A stretch of 64,000 nt of DNA from Nocardia amikacinitolerans NBRC 108937 (GTDB taxonomy: Bacteria > Actinomycetota > Actinomycetes > Mycobacteriales > Mycobacteriaceae). The stretch is from the NCBI RefSeq assembly GCF_001612615.1, contig NZ_BDAU01000016.1, forward strand, positions 59,058 to 123,057, read 5' to 3'. Made by a program: the position numbers and the translations under genes. Numbering within the stretch: the stretch's first letter is position 1; each line of letters starts with the position of its first letter. The notes beneath the pieces were generated by a model. It had not been told where the DNA came from and made no database searches. It saw only the letters and a program-made list of their open reading frames with translations. Below, one piece after another: positions 30,067 through 38,129 of the stretch.

Positions 30067-30285
30067 TCATATCGTGCGGCGCCGGGTGCTCCGGCGGGGC
30101 AGGACATCACCTAGACCTTCGAATTCGATTCGAAAACCATCACGGTGTTCAGTCCAGCGGATCCGAGCGTTCATCTTGCACAGATAAACGGCGCCGGTAA
30201 ACCCCAACACGCAAATTGATGATAACAAAACAATAACCAAAAGAAACTCTTTTTCTCCCGACCGAAATACGACGGCGCCCCGCAC
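30067..30285 (-). CDS. Possible small membrane protein
   Basis: An open frame with a hydrophobic stretch (LLVIVLLSSICVLGFTGAVYL) and a charged tail (KMNARIRWTEHRDGFRIEFE). The hydrophobic part lies in strikingly AT-rich DNA (about 30180-30260), unusual here. The GTG at 30285 sits inside a hairpin, so the real start may be further in; ATG near 30177 would leave only the tail. Coding status is doubtful. Confidence 0.3.
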   Translation of the reverse strand: MRGAVVFRSGEKEFLLVIVLLSSICVLGFTGAVYLCKMNARIRWTEHRDGFRIEFEGLGDVLPRRSTRRRTI

Positions 30286-30314
30286 GGATCGGATTTCCGT
30301 AGCGGGGCGCCGTT
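30271..30314. terminator. Strong hairpin downstream of the parAB-like pair
   Basis: CGGCGCCCCGC and GCGGGGCGCCG form a perfect 11 bp stem with an 18-base loop that has its own GGA/TCC pairing. It follows the ParB-like stop by about 10 bases; T-rich sequence appears on both outer flanks. Confidence 0.65.
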
Positions 30315-30324
30315 TCGCGCGGAA

Positions 30325-31332
30325 TCAGGCGGTGATCTGCTCCTCGATCTGTTCGGCGAGCGTGCGCAATCGGGCCGCGAATTCGCGGGCCGCGGCCGGG
30401 TCGCCGCTGGAACCCTTCACGACCCGCCTGCTCAGCGCGACCAGCCGCGATTCCATCGTGGAGAACAGATCCACCGACCGATCGCCGCCCGTTTCGGTCA
30501 CTTCGCCGCGCAGCCAGGCCTGCAATCGCTCGACCACCTCCGCCTCGTCGAATCGCTCCGGCAGCAACGCGATCGCCTCGCGCAGCTTGCCCGCCGTGAC
30601 CTTCCCGCCGGGGCCGCCCGCGATCGTCGTGTACACGGTGACCGCCGCGTCCTCGCCGTGCTCCGCGGCCACCGGAAGCAGCTCGCGAACCTGCCCCTCG
30701 TTGATCGTCGGCGCGACCGGGTGCAGCCGGGCGGCCAGCGGCCACGCGCGAATCAGCTTGTGCGCGTACGACCGCTGCATGTCCCAGCGCTGCTCGACGT
30801 AGTCGTCGAACGTGGCGTACCGAGCGCGGTAGAGACGCCCGTCCCGCACGATCTGCAACGCGCGGCCCGCCGCCCAGAACGCGATGCGCAGCGAGTCGAT
30901 CGAGGACTCGCACGCGCTGAGCTGCTCCTGTTCGCGCCGGTTCAGCGGACCGTCGCCGGCCGCGGGCAGCGGCATGGTGAGCACGTCGGCCAGCTTCTCC
31001 GTCGCCGTCGACGTCGGATTCGCGATCACCGGCGGCCGCACCGGCGGATCCGCATTCGGTTGCGGCGCGGGCCCGTTCGGGATGGGCGCGGCTTGCCGGA
31101 GCGATTGCGCCTCGCCGGGCCGCTCCGCCACCGGCTCGCGGGACGGCGAATCCGGCGTAGCCGGCGGGGTTTCCGTGCCGCGCGGTTCCGCGAGCACCTC
31201 CGCGACCGGCCGGAGCCGCTCGGAGCGCCATTCGGCGTCGCGCAGCGGCGAGACGGGCGGTGTGTGTTCGGCGTTGTCGGACAGTGGATTCGCGGACCCG
31301 CCGATGGAACCCTTCCTACGTTGTGGAGGCAT
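30325..31332 (-). CDS. ParB-like DNA-binding partner of the adjacent ParA
   Basis: 335 residues. The first ~110 are Pro/Ala-rich and probably disordered. A helical core follows (SCESSIDSLRIAFWAAGRAL; YATFDDYVEQRWDMQRSYAH then KLIRAWPLAARLHPV; INEGQVRELLPVAAEHG) that resembles HTH regions of plasmid partition or transfer proteins in actinomycetes, not canonical chromosomal ParB. The start codon overlaps the ParA stop (ATGA), so the two are translated together. Likely role: binding a centromere-like site such as the upstream palindrome. Identity as ParB is inferred mostly from context. Confidence 0.6.
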   Translation of the reverse strand: MPPQRRKGSIGGSANPLSDNAEHTPPVSPLRDAEWRSERLRPVAEVLAEPRGTETPPATPDSPSREPVAERPGEAQSLRQAAPIPNGPAPQPNADPPVRPPVIANPTSTATEKLADVLTMPLPAAGDGPLNRREQEQLSACESSIDSLRIAFWAAGRALQIVRDGRLYRARYATFDDYVEQRWDMQRSYAHKLIRAWPLAARLHPVAPTINEGQVRELLPVAAEHGEDAAVTVYTTIAGGPGGKVTAGKLREAIALLPERFDEAEVVERLQAWLRGEVTETGGDRSVDLFSTMESRLVALSRRVVKGSSGDPAAAREFAARLRTLAEQIEEQITA

Positions 31333-32054
31333 CAGGCCGACACCTCCACCGCGACGCGGTACGGAGCGACCAGTTCGTCTCCGACCTGCCGGTACTCACC
31401 GAGATCCGCGATGGGGTTCTCGGCGCCGTCGCCGACCTCACCGTCGGCGGCCTCGCGGTACCACTTCCACGCGCTCAGATACGAGGCGAACACGTCGTAG
31501 CCCGCGTCTTCCAGATTGCCGCGCTGCGTTCGGTATTCGGTGGAGACGTTGACGCCGTTCTTCATGGTGACCGGCACCTTCGTCATCAGCACTCGCACCC
31601 GGATTTCCCGGTCGGTCCCCGCGGCGGCCTCCGCGGCGGCCCGGTAGGTACTCGGCACGCGCTTCACCTCCGACGGACTCACACTGGTCAGCAATATCAA
31701 TTCGTCGCTGGCCGGAATCGCCGCCTTGAATATCTCCGCCGATTCACCGCCCGCGTCGACGATGACCACGTCGTATTTGTTCGCGTTGTCGTGTATGCAG
31801 TCGTCGACGTGCCGGGACGGAAAGGCGATCAATTCGAACGGCACTTCGACCCGGCCTTTGAGCAGCCTGCGGTACCAGGAATATCCGGTCTGGCTGAGCG
31901 GGTCCGCGTCGATGACCAGCACGCGCAGCTCGTGCACCCTGGCGAAATAGCAGGCCAAGAAGAAGGCCGAGGTCGTTTTTCCGACACCGCCTTTGAGATT
32001 CCCCAAAGTGATCACCAGGGGTTTGGGCAGGTCGAGCGCAACAGAATTCGTCAT
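31332..32054 (-). CDS. ParA-family partition ATPase
   Basis: 240 residues starting MTNSVALDLPKPLVITLGNL. The deviant Walker A motif KGGVGKTT and Walker B-like VVIVDAGG are clear, with DADPLSQ between them. ParA proteins move DNA cargo by ATP-driven binding to the nucleoid. GGAGGAC precedes ATG 32054. Lack of an N-terminal HTH makes it a type Ib or orphan ParA. The chromosomal parAB is usually near the origin with gidB; here the pair stands alone, suggesting a plasmid- or ICE-derived cassette. Confidence 0.85.
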   Translation of the reverse strand: MTNSVALDLPKPLVITLGNLKGGVGKTTSAFFLACYFARVHELRVLVIDADPLSQTGYSWYRRLLKGRVEVPFELIAFPSRHVDDCIHDNANKYDVVIVDAGGESAEIFKAAIPASDELILLTSVSPSEVKRVPSTYRAAAEAAAGTDREIRVRVLMTKVPVTMKNGVNVSTEYRTQRGNLEDAGYDVFASYLSAWKWYREAADGEVGDGAENPIADLGEYRQVGDELVAPYRVAVEVSA

Positions 32055-32158
32055 GGACAGTCCTCCGAGTGTGAGGAGTGCAAGAAACTCTGGCGGAACG
32101 AGTCTTACACAGCACAAGCGAAGTACCGTTGATTGAGACACGTCTTTTTTCGGCGACC

Positions 32159-32174
32159 GTGTCCAATTGGACAC
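32159..32174. promoter_or_regulatory. 16 bp perfect palindrome upstream of parA
   Basis: GTGTCCAATTGGACAC is self-complementary over all 16 bases and sits about 105 bases before the ParA start. It is a good candidate for a centromere-like site or for the operator of the parAB-like pair. Whether other copies exist outside this window cannot be seen. Confidence 0.55.
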
Positions 32175-32237
32175 AGCGGCCGATGGTGGTCGGCGCCAGC
32201 AAACCCGGATAGGGCTGACATACGGGAGCCGATTTAA

Positions 32238-32250
32238 TTAGCAAAGCTAA
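32238..32250. promoter_or_regulatory. Inverted repeat upstream of the decarboxylase gene
   Basis: TTAGC, AAA, GCTAA is a perfect 5+3+5 dyad in AT-rich DNA, 73 bases before the decarboxylase start. Such TTAGCnnnGCTAA sites are typical for MarR-like dimers. Its spacing suits the decarboxylase promoter. The regulator is unknown. Confidence 0.4.
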
Positions 32251-32322
32251 CAATTCTCCTGGTGGCGTCCTCCCCCAGGTCAGCCAGCGATTAGCCCGCA
32301 ACACAGCGGGTAGCTCCCGACC

Positions 32323-33783
32323 ATGGACCACTCACAAGCTCCCCTGGTGGACGCGCTCGCCGCGTACCACCGCGCGGGCCGGTACGGGTTCACCCCGCCT
32401 GCGCACCGGCAGGGACGCGGCGTCGACGAGCGCGTGCTCGACGCGATCGGGCGGGACGCGTTCCGCTCCGATGTGCTGGTCGGGCCTGGTCTCGACGACC
32501 GCCTGGCCCGCGGTGGCTTTCTGAGCGAGGCGGAGGCGCTGATGGCCGACGCGGTGGGCGCCGACACCGCCTTCTTCTCCACGTGCGGCAGCTCGCTGTC
32601 GGTGAAGGCCGCGATGATGGCCGTGGCGGGCGGCCAGGGCGGCGGTTTGCTGGTGGCCCGCGACAGCCACAAGTCCATCGTCGCAGGCCTGATCTTCGCG
32701 GGCGTGCGGCCGCACTGGATCACCCCGCGCTGGGACGCCGAGCGGCACTTCTCGCATCCGCCCTCGCCCCAGCAGGTGCGCGAGGCGTGGGAGCGCAATC
32801 CCGACGCGGCGGGCGCGCTGATCGTCAGCCCGAGCCCCTACGGCACCTGCGCCGATATCGGCGGCATCGCCGCGGTCTGCCACGAGCGCGGCAAACCGCT
32901 GATCGTCGACGAGGCGTGGGGCGCGCACCTGCCGTTCCATCCGGCGCTGCCCACCTGGGCCATGGATGTCGGCGCGGATCTATGCGTGGTGAGCGTGCAC
33001 AAGATGGGCGCTGGCTTCGAGCAGGGTTCGGTCTTCCACCTGCAAGGCGACCTGGTCGATCCGGCGCGGCTCAGCGCCTGCGCCGATCTGCTGATGACCA
33101 CCAGCCCGAGCGTGCTCGTCTACACCGCGCTCGACGGCTGGCGCAGGCAGATGGTGCAGCACGGACGCGAATTGCTCGATGCCGCACTGCGCGTCGCCGA
33201 CCAGGCCCGTATCGAGCTGGACGGGATACCCGGCATCGACGTGATGGAGGACGAACTGCTCGGCGTGGAGGCCTCGCACGACCTGGATCGGCTCCAGGTG
33301 CTGATGGATGTATCCGCAACGGGCGCAATGGGTTACGACGCCGCCGACTGGCTGCGCGAACACCGGAACCTCGACATGGGGCTCGCCGATCACCGCCGGG
33401 TCCTCGCGACGTTGTCGATGGCCGACGACAAGGACACCGTCACCTCGCTGGTCGAGGGCATGACCGCGTGGCGCGACCAGCTGAAAGACCCTCGGCCGCC
33501 GGACATCCGGCTGCCCTCCCCCGAAGAGTTACAGCTCGAAACCGTCGAATTGCCGCGCGACGCGTTCTTCGGTGAGGTCGAGGTGGTCCCGATCGGCAAG
33601 GCGCCGGGACGGATCGCGGCCGAGCAGCTCACGCCGTATCCGCCGGGCATTCCGGCGGTGGTGCCCGGCGAGCGGCTCAACGAGGCGGTCGTGGACTATC
33701 TGAAGTCCGGTCACGAAGCGGGGATGAACGTGCCCGACGCCGCCGATTCCCGCCTCGACACGGTGCGCGTCGTGCGTGATTGA
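32323..33783 (+). CDS. Orn/Lys/Arg-type PLP-dependent amino-acid decarboxylase
   Basis: 486 residues of fold-type I. N-terminal FTPPAHRQGRG matches the family opening. FFSTCGSSLSVKAAMMAV binds cofactor phosphate, VDEAWGAHLPFHP gives the Asp and His around the PLP ring, and VVSVHKMGAG near residue 227 holds the Schiff-base Lys. The C-terminal domain (AAEQLTPYPPGIPAVVPGE) is intact. It should decarboxylate a basic amino acid (lysine, ornithine or arginine) to a polyamine precursor; which one cannot be told. ATG 32323 lies 268 bases from the divergent parA. Confidence 0.9.
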   Translation: MDHSQAPLVDALAAYHRAGRYGFTPPAHRQGRGVDERVLDAIGRDAFRSDVLVGPGLDDRLARGGFLSEAEALMADAVGADTAFFSTCGSSLSVKAAMMAVAGGQGGGLLVARDSHKSIVAGLIFAGVRPHWITPRWDAERHFSHPPSPQQVREAWERNPDAAGALIVSPSPYGTCADIGGIAAVCHERGKPLIVDEAWGAHLPFHPALPTWAMDVGADLCVVSVHKMGAGFEQGSVFHLQGDLVDPARLSACADLLMTTSPSVLVYTALDGWRRQMVQHGRELLDAALRVADQARIELDGIPGIDVMEDELLGVEASHDLDRLQVLMDVSATGAMGYDAADWLREHRNLDMGLADHRRVLATLSMADDKDTVTSLVEGMTAWRDQLKDPRPPDIRLPSPEELQLETVELPRDAFFGEVEVVPIGKAPGRIAAEQLTPYPPGIPAVVPGERLNEAVVDYLKSGHEAGMNVPDAADSRLDTVRVVRD

Positions 33784-33894
33784 GACGTGACGAACCCACG
33801 TTCGGCACGGGGGCACCCGCGCGCTCCTGTGAGGTCCCCCAACGCTCCGACTACGGACTCCACCCGCGCGCGGCGTGGCCGTAAGGTGGCGATC

Positions 33895-34893
33895 ATGTCG
33901 ACGACCGAGATTTCCGAGCTCGTCCAGTCCGTCGTTGAGGCGTACTTGCTCGCCGGCGAGCGCAGGTACAACCGCGCCGAGGTTGCCGAGCGGTCCGGGG
34001 TGTCGCCGTCGATCTCCAAGCGGCTGTGGACCGCGCTCGGCTTTCCCGAGAATCCCGACGACGCCGTCGATTACACCGATGCCGACGTCGACGCGGTGCG
34101 GCACTTCCGCGGGCTGAAGGTGGTCGCCGCCTCCGATGTGCGCCAGCAGGCCGCGGCCGCGCGCACCCTCGGTCAGTCGATGGCCCGGCTCGCGGAATGG
34201 CAGGCCGATCTGGTGCTCGCCGAGATCGCGGCCAAGGTCGCCGACGCCTCCCGCGACGGCACGACCGACCCGGCCGAGATCGCCAGGATCGCCACCGAGG
34301 AGACGGTCTCGGTGCTCGAGGAGTTGCAGACCTACGCCTGGCGCAGGCACCTGGCCGCCGCCCTTGCCCGCTCCTTCGACAGCGAGAGCCCCGCCGAGGA
34401 TTCCACAAGGGAGCTGGCGGTCGGCTTCGCCGACATGGTCGGCTACACCAGGTTGACCAGGCACCTGCACCCCGACGAGCTGTCCACGCTGCTTGAGGCG
34501 TTCGAGTCGACGACCACCGAGGCGATCAGCGAGAACGGCGGCTGGGTGATCAAGCACGTCGGCGACGAAGTGATGTTCGCGGCGGAGACGGCGCAGGCGG
34601 GCGCGCGCATCGCGCTGGCCATCCAGGAGTCGACCATGATGGTCGGCGGCACCCCGGACCTGCGGGTCGCGCTGGCCTACGGCCCGGTGCTGCAACGCTT
34701 CGGCGACCTGTACGGGTCGGTGGTGAACATCGCGTCGCGCCTCACGGGCGTCGCCCGTCCCGGCACCGTCCTCATCGATGACAAGGCCGCGGCCGAGCTG
34801 GCCGACGACCCCGAGTTCGCCGTGCGCCACCTGCGCAGCGTCCGAGTCCGCGGTTTCAACCGCCTCCGCCCCCACGCCCTCCGCCGCCCCTGA
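33895..34893 (+). CDS. Class III adenylate cyclase with N-terminal regulatory domain
   Basis: 332 residues, organised like mycobacterial Rv1264: a helical regulatory half (MSTTEISELVQSVVEAYLLA ... SGVSPSISKRLWTALGF, residues 1-165) and a C-terminal cyclase domain. Metal-binding Asp residues lie in VGFADMVGYTRL (~179) and KHVGDEVMF (~223); the Lys in that second motif is the adenine-specific residue. GSVVNIASRL provides the transition-state Asn and Arg. The enzyme should make cAMP from ATP in the cytosol. ATG 33895 is preceded by AAGGTGG. A CpdA/Rv0805-like phosphoesterase lies 2.5 kb downstream. Confidence 0.9.
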   Translation: MSTTEISELVQSVVEAYLLAGERRYNRAEVAERSGVSPSISKRLWTALGFPENPDDAVDYTDADVDAVRHFRGLKVVAASDVRQQAAAARTLGQSMARLAEWQADLVLAEIAAKVADASRDGTTDPAEIARIATEETVSVLEELQTYAWRRHLAAALARSFDSESPAEDSTRELAVGFADMVGYTRLTRHLHPDELSTLLEAFESTTTEAISENGGWVIKHVGDEVMFAAETAQAGARIALAIQESTMMVGGTPDLRVALAYGPVLQRFGDLYGSVVNIASRLTGVARPGTVLIDDKAAAELADDPEFAVRHLRSVRVRGFNRLRPHALRRP

Positions 34894-35082
34894 CCACCGC
34901 GGTCGCTGTGGTGCCGCGCGAGCACTTGGCCCAGCACCGTGCGGCGGGCGGCAGGGTGCCACACACTTTCCGTACGCCTCACACAGGCGATGCCTATGTG
35001 CGGCGTATACGGCGTATGTGGCAGCGCGGTATGGACCGGGGATGGCGCGGGCCGTGGGCGGTGCGGACGTAAGGTCGTGCGG

Positions 35083-35850
35083 GTGGATACCGAGTGGGCG
35101 CAGTTGCGGGAGCGCTGCCTGGTCGCCGAGGACGAGGCGATTCTCGCGCTGAACAAGCCCGCGGGGATTTCGGTCACCGGGGAGCGGCACGACACCGACA
35201 TCGTGGAGCTGGCCGCGGCGGCGGGCGAGACGCTGTACCCGGTGCACCGGATCGACAAGGTGACCTCGGGTTTGGTGCTGCTGGCCAAGGATCTGGGCGC
35301 GCACGGCCAGCTGACCAGGCAATTCAATAAGCAGACGGCGGAGAAGGCGTACCTGGCGGTCGTCGATTCGACCGGGCTGCCGGAGCGCGGTGTCATCGAT
35401 CTGCCGCTGAGCGTCGGCCGGAAGAACCGGGTGCGGATCGCCGCGCCACGGGAGAGCATCAAGACCGAGGACGATCGCTGGTTCGTCGACGAGGCCGACC
35501 TGCTCGACACCAAGAACTATCCGTCGCTGACCCGTTTCGCGACCGTGCTGCGCACCGAGCAGCGCACCGTGCTCGCACTGCGTCCGGTGACCGGCCGCCG
35601 CCACCAGATTCGCGTGCACCTGGCCTGGATCGGCCACCCGATCGTCGGCGATCCGCTCTTCGACAAGTCCGGCGCCTATCCGCGCGCCCACCTGCATTCC
35701 TGGCGACTCGACCTGGCCGCTTCCTGGCGAACCCCGCCCGAACTGAATTTGGAAGCTCCGCCCGGCGAGGACTTCTGGGTGCCGGTAGCACCGGCCGATC
35801 CCGCCGGGGTCCTCGATCGCGCGAACGAAGTCCTCCGCGTGGACCGCTGA
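35083..35850 (+). CDS. RluA-family RNA pseudouridine synthase
   Basis: 255 residues. VHRIDKVTSGLVLLAK contains the catalytic Asp in the HRxDxxTSG motif. LNKPAGISV at the start and RPVTGRRHQIRVHLAWIGHP at the C-terminal side are standard family blocks. It isomerises uridines in rRNA or tRNA; the site is not predictable. No S4 domain is present. GTG 35083 is chosen since GTAAGGTCG lies at the same spacing as the AAGG site of the upstream cyclase gene; an open extension to 34939 lacks family similarity. Confidence 0.88.
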   Translation: MDTEWAQLRERCLVAEDEAILALNKPAGISVTGERHDTDIVELAAAAGETLYPVHRIDKVTSGLVLLAKDLGAHGQLTRQFNKQTAEKAYLAVVDSTGLPERGVIDLPLSVGRKNRVRIAAPRESIKTEDDRWFVDEADLLDTKNYPSLTRFATVLRTEQRTVLALRPVTGRRHQIRVHLAWIGHPIVGDPLFDKSGAYPRAHLHSWRLDLAASWRTPPELNLEAPPGEDFWVPVAPADPAGVLDRANEVLRVDR

Positions 35851-36054
35851 GCGCGGCCCGTACCCGCGGCGACCAACGGCTCCACATCGAGCCGACTCCG
35901 CCGCCACGACGCACCACCCCCCGGGAAACCGCCGGCCCCGGAATGCTCGGACCGAGCCCGCTGACGCTGCGCCCAAGCCCAAAGGCGAGCTACCGCCGCG
36001 AACTCCGGCGACTGTTCCCGCATATTCCGGGCTGCTCGAGTACACCCGAACCGT

Positions 36055-36690
36055 CTACGCGCGCGACGAGGTCGGCGCCCACTCGGGCGAGCGGCCGAGC
36101 TGACGCAGCACCCGATCCAGGAGCGAACCCGAGTCGGCCCCGGCGACGACCGGCGCGAACGCCGCTCCCGGCTCCGATCGGAACGGCCCGTCCGGAACCG
36201 CCTCCGCTATCTCGAGCGCCATCAGCGCCACCTCCCGATCCGGGTCGATCGTCTCGCCGATCGAACGCGCCACGTCCCACGCGTGCACGACGCTGTCGAC
36301 CAGGTGGAACCGGATGGCGGTCGCGGCGGGAAACCGGTGCTCGCTCGAGACTTCCGGCAGCAACACGGTGCGCTCGAAGACGTCGGGCTCGGCGAAGGCG
36401 GCGGTGACCTCCTCCGCCGCGGCCAGGTAGTCGGCGACCGGATCCGCCGCGACCCGCACCTCCCACGCGCCGGGGTCCTCGGAACCGCGCACCGCCCCCG
36501 CGAAACCGCGGTCCTGGGTGGCCATGTGCGCCAGTAGGGCGCGCAAATCCCAGCCCGCGCAGGGTGTTTCGGCTGAGAGCCGGTCGGTGTGCACGCGCGA
36601 GACGGCGTCCGCGCACAACCGAACGGCGCGGACGTGCAGTCCGCGTAGTCGCTCGTTGGATTCGGCCTTTCCTTCGAATATCGTACTCAT
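36055..36690 (-). CDS. MDMPI/TIGR03086-type metal-binding protein (DinB-like fold)
   Basis: 211 residues. Opening helices contain TPCAGWDLRALLAHMATQDR, with the conserved Trp and His of the mycothiol-dependent maleylpyruvate isomerase N-domain, and later FHLVDSVVHAWDVARSIG supplies further metal-ligand His residues. The family includes mycothiol-dependent enzymes, but most members have unknown substrates. It is divergent from a MarR gene with an operator-like dyad 2 bases before its ATG, so MarR control is likely. Confidence 0.8.
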   Translation of the reverse strand: MSTIFEGKAESNERLRGLHVRAVRLCADAVSRVHTDRLSAETPCAGWDLRALLAHMATQDRGFAGAVRGSEDPGAWEVRVAADPVADYLAAAEEVTAAFAEPDVFERTVLLPEVSSEHRFPAATAIRFHLVDSVVHAWDVARSIGETIDPDREVALMALEIAEAVPDGPFRSEPGAAFAPVVAGADSGSLLDRVLRQLGRSPEWAPTSSRA

Positions 36691-36692
36691 AT

Positions 36693-36705
36693 GCTTATCG
36701 TAAGC
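36693..36705. promoter_or_regulatory. Inverted repeat between MDMPI-like gene and marR
   Basis: GCTTA, TCG, TAAGC is a perfect dyad placed directly before the MDMPI-like start. A -10-like TATAAT follows at 36713-36718 for the rightward marR, and a smaller dyad CTGC-CAA-GCAG lies at 36719-36729. MarR proteins usually bind such sites in a divergent gap of this size (51 bases). Confidence 0.55.
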
Positions 36706-36741
36706 GTCTGCCTATAATCTGCCAAGCAGTATTTTCTAGGC

Positions 36742-37182
36742 ATGCCAGACCCCGACCGACCGGATCTCGCGGCAATGGTCGTGCCACTCGGCCGCGCCCT
36801 CGTCGCCGCCGAACTGCCCGTCCTGGAACGCAACGGCCTCACCATGTGGGCCTACGGAGTGCTGCTCGGCCTGGAACCGGAGCCGGTGTACACGCAGGCC
36901 GCGCTGGCCAAGGCCATCGGCGCGGACAAGACCCGGATCATCGGCGTCCTCGACGACCTGCAACGCCGCGGCCTCATCGAACGCGCGCCCGACCCCGCCG
37001 ACCGACGCGTCAACCTCGTCTCGCTCACCGAGGAAGGCAAGGCGCTGCGCGCCCGCACCCAGCGCGAGATCCGCGAACAAGAGGACGAGCTGCTGGCAGC
37101 ACTCCCCCAGACGGATCGCAAGGCTTTCCTCCGGGCGCTGCACATCCTGTGGTCGAACGCCACCGCGGCGCGCGACTCGTAG
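36742..37182 (+). CDS. MarR-family regulator
   Basis: 146 residues. The winged helix is plain: YTQAALAKAIGADKTRIIGV for the HTH and LDDLQRRGLIERAPDPADRR as the wing, followed by VNLVSLTEEG. It likely represses itself and the divergent MDMPI-like gene; the effector is unknown. No Cys is present, so a thiol-oxidation switch is unlikely. Confidence 0.9.
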   Translation: MPDPDRPDLAAMVVPLGRALVAAELPVLERNGLTMWAYGVLLGLEPEPVYTQAALAKAIGADKTRIIGVLDDLQRRGLIERAPDPADRRVNLVSLTEEGKALRARTQREIREQEDELLAALPQTDRKAFLRALHILWSNATAARDS

Positions 37183-37349
37183 GCGTACCACTAGTGACGA
37201 GCACCACTCCCAACCTAGGACCTACGGCCCGGTGGCGAGCCTCATGAAGACGGACAATGCGCAGGTCATCTAGCCTGAGAAAGTGCCGAGCACACGATGA
37301 TGGCACCCTCTGACGCAACGGAGCGATCCCTCAGAGAAAGCGAACACCG

Positions 37350-38129
37350 ATGATCCTGGTGGCTCAGGTCAGCGATACACACTTCGATCTCGGCACCCGC
37401 AACGCCGAACGCGTCGAGCGGGTGATGACCTTCCTGGCCGACCTACGCCGCAAGCCCGACGCCATCCTGGTGACCGGCGACATCACCGACTCCGGCAAGG
37501 CCGAGCAGTACGCCGAGGCGCGCGTCGCGCTGGTCTCCGACATCCCGGTCTATCCGCTGCCGGGCAACCACGACGACCGCGCCAACTTCCGCACCGCGCT
37601 GCTCGGCGAACCGGCCGCGACCACCCCGATCAACAACGCCCACCGGATCGGCGAATTGACTGTCGCCCTGCTGGATTCGAGCGTTCCCGGCGAGGCGGGC
37701 GGCGCGCTGAGCGAGGAGACCTACGACTGGCTTGCCCGCGTGCTCGCCGACGCGCCCGCCGACGGACCGATCCTGCTCGCCATGCACCACCCGCCCGTAC
37801 ACCTGCACAGCCCGATCATCGACGGCATCACCCTCGCCGATCCCGAGCGCCTCGCCGCGCTGGTGGCCGGTGACGAGCGCATCCTCGGCGTGCTCACCGG
37901 GCACGCCCACAGCGCGGCGACGACGACGTTCGGCGGCCGCCCGCTGCTGGTCGCGCCGAGCACGGCCTCGGTGCTCGGCGGCGAGTGGGAGCTCGAATTG
38001 CCGTACCACGTCATGGATTACGCGCCGGACCCGGCGATCGCGCTGCACGTCATCGACGAGAACCACAACCTGACAACACATTTCCGGCCAGTTCCGATGG
38101 GCGGCTACGTGGGCGTTCAGCCCGACTGA
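37350..38129 (+). CDS. Metallophosphoesterase, CpdA/Rv0805-like cyclic nucleotide phosphodiesterase
   Basis: 259 residues carrying all calcineurin-type motifs: QVSDTHFD, VTGDITDSG, LPGNHDD, AMHHPPVH and LTGHAHS. The order and length match class III cyclic nucleotide phosphodiesterases such as Rv0805. It may hydrolyse cAMP made by the cyclase encoded 2.5 kb upstream, though family members also act on other phosphoesters. Its stop abuts the convergent AraC gene with no intergenic base. Confidence 0.82.
   Translation: MILVAQVSDTHFDLGTRNAERVERVMTFLADLRRKPDAILVTGDITDSGKAEQYAEARVALVSDIPVYPLPGNHDDRANFRTALLGEPAATTPINNAHRIGELTVALLDSSVPGEAGGALSEETYDWLARVLADAPADGPILLAMHHPPVHLHSPIIDGITLADPERLAALVAGDERILGVLTGHAHSAATTTFGGRPLLVAPSTASVLGGEWELELPYHVMDYAPDPAIALHVIDENHNLTTHFRPVPMGGYVGVQPD

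Noticed and set aside
34939..35082. N-terminal extension of the pseudouridine synthase
   Set aside because: No family similarity and low-quality sequence; GTG 35083 has a ribosome site at good spacing.
33529..36045. 838-codon minus-strand frame across three plus-strand genes
   Set aside because: Covers well-supported genes in antisense and has no recognisable domain.
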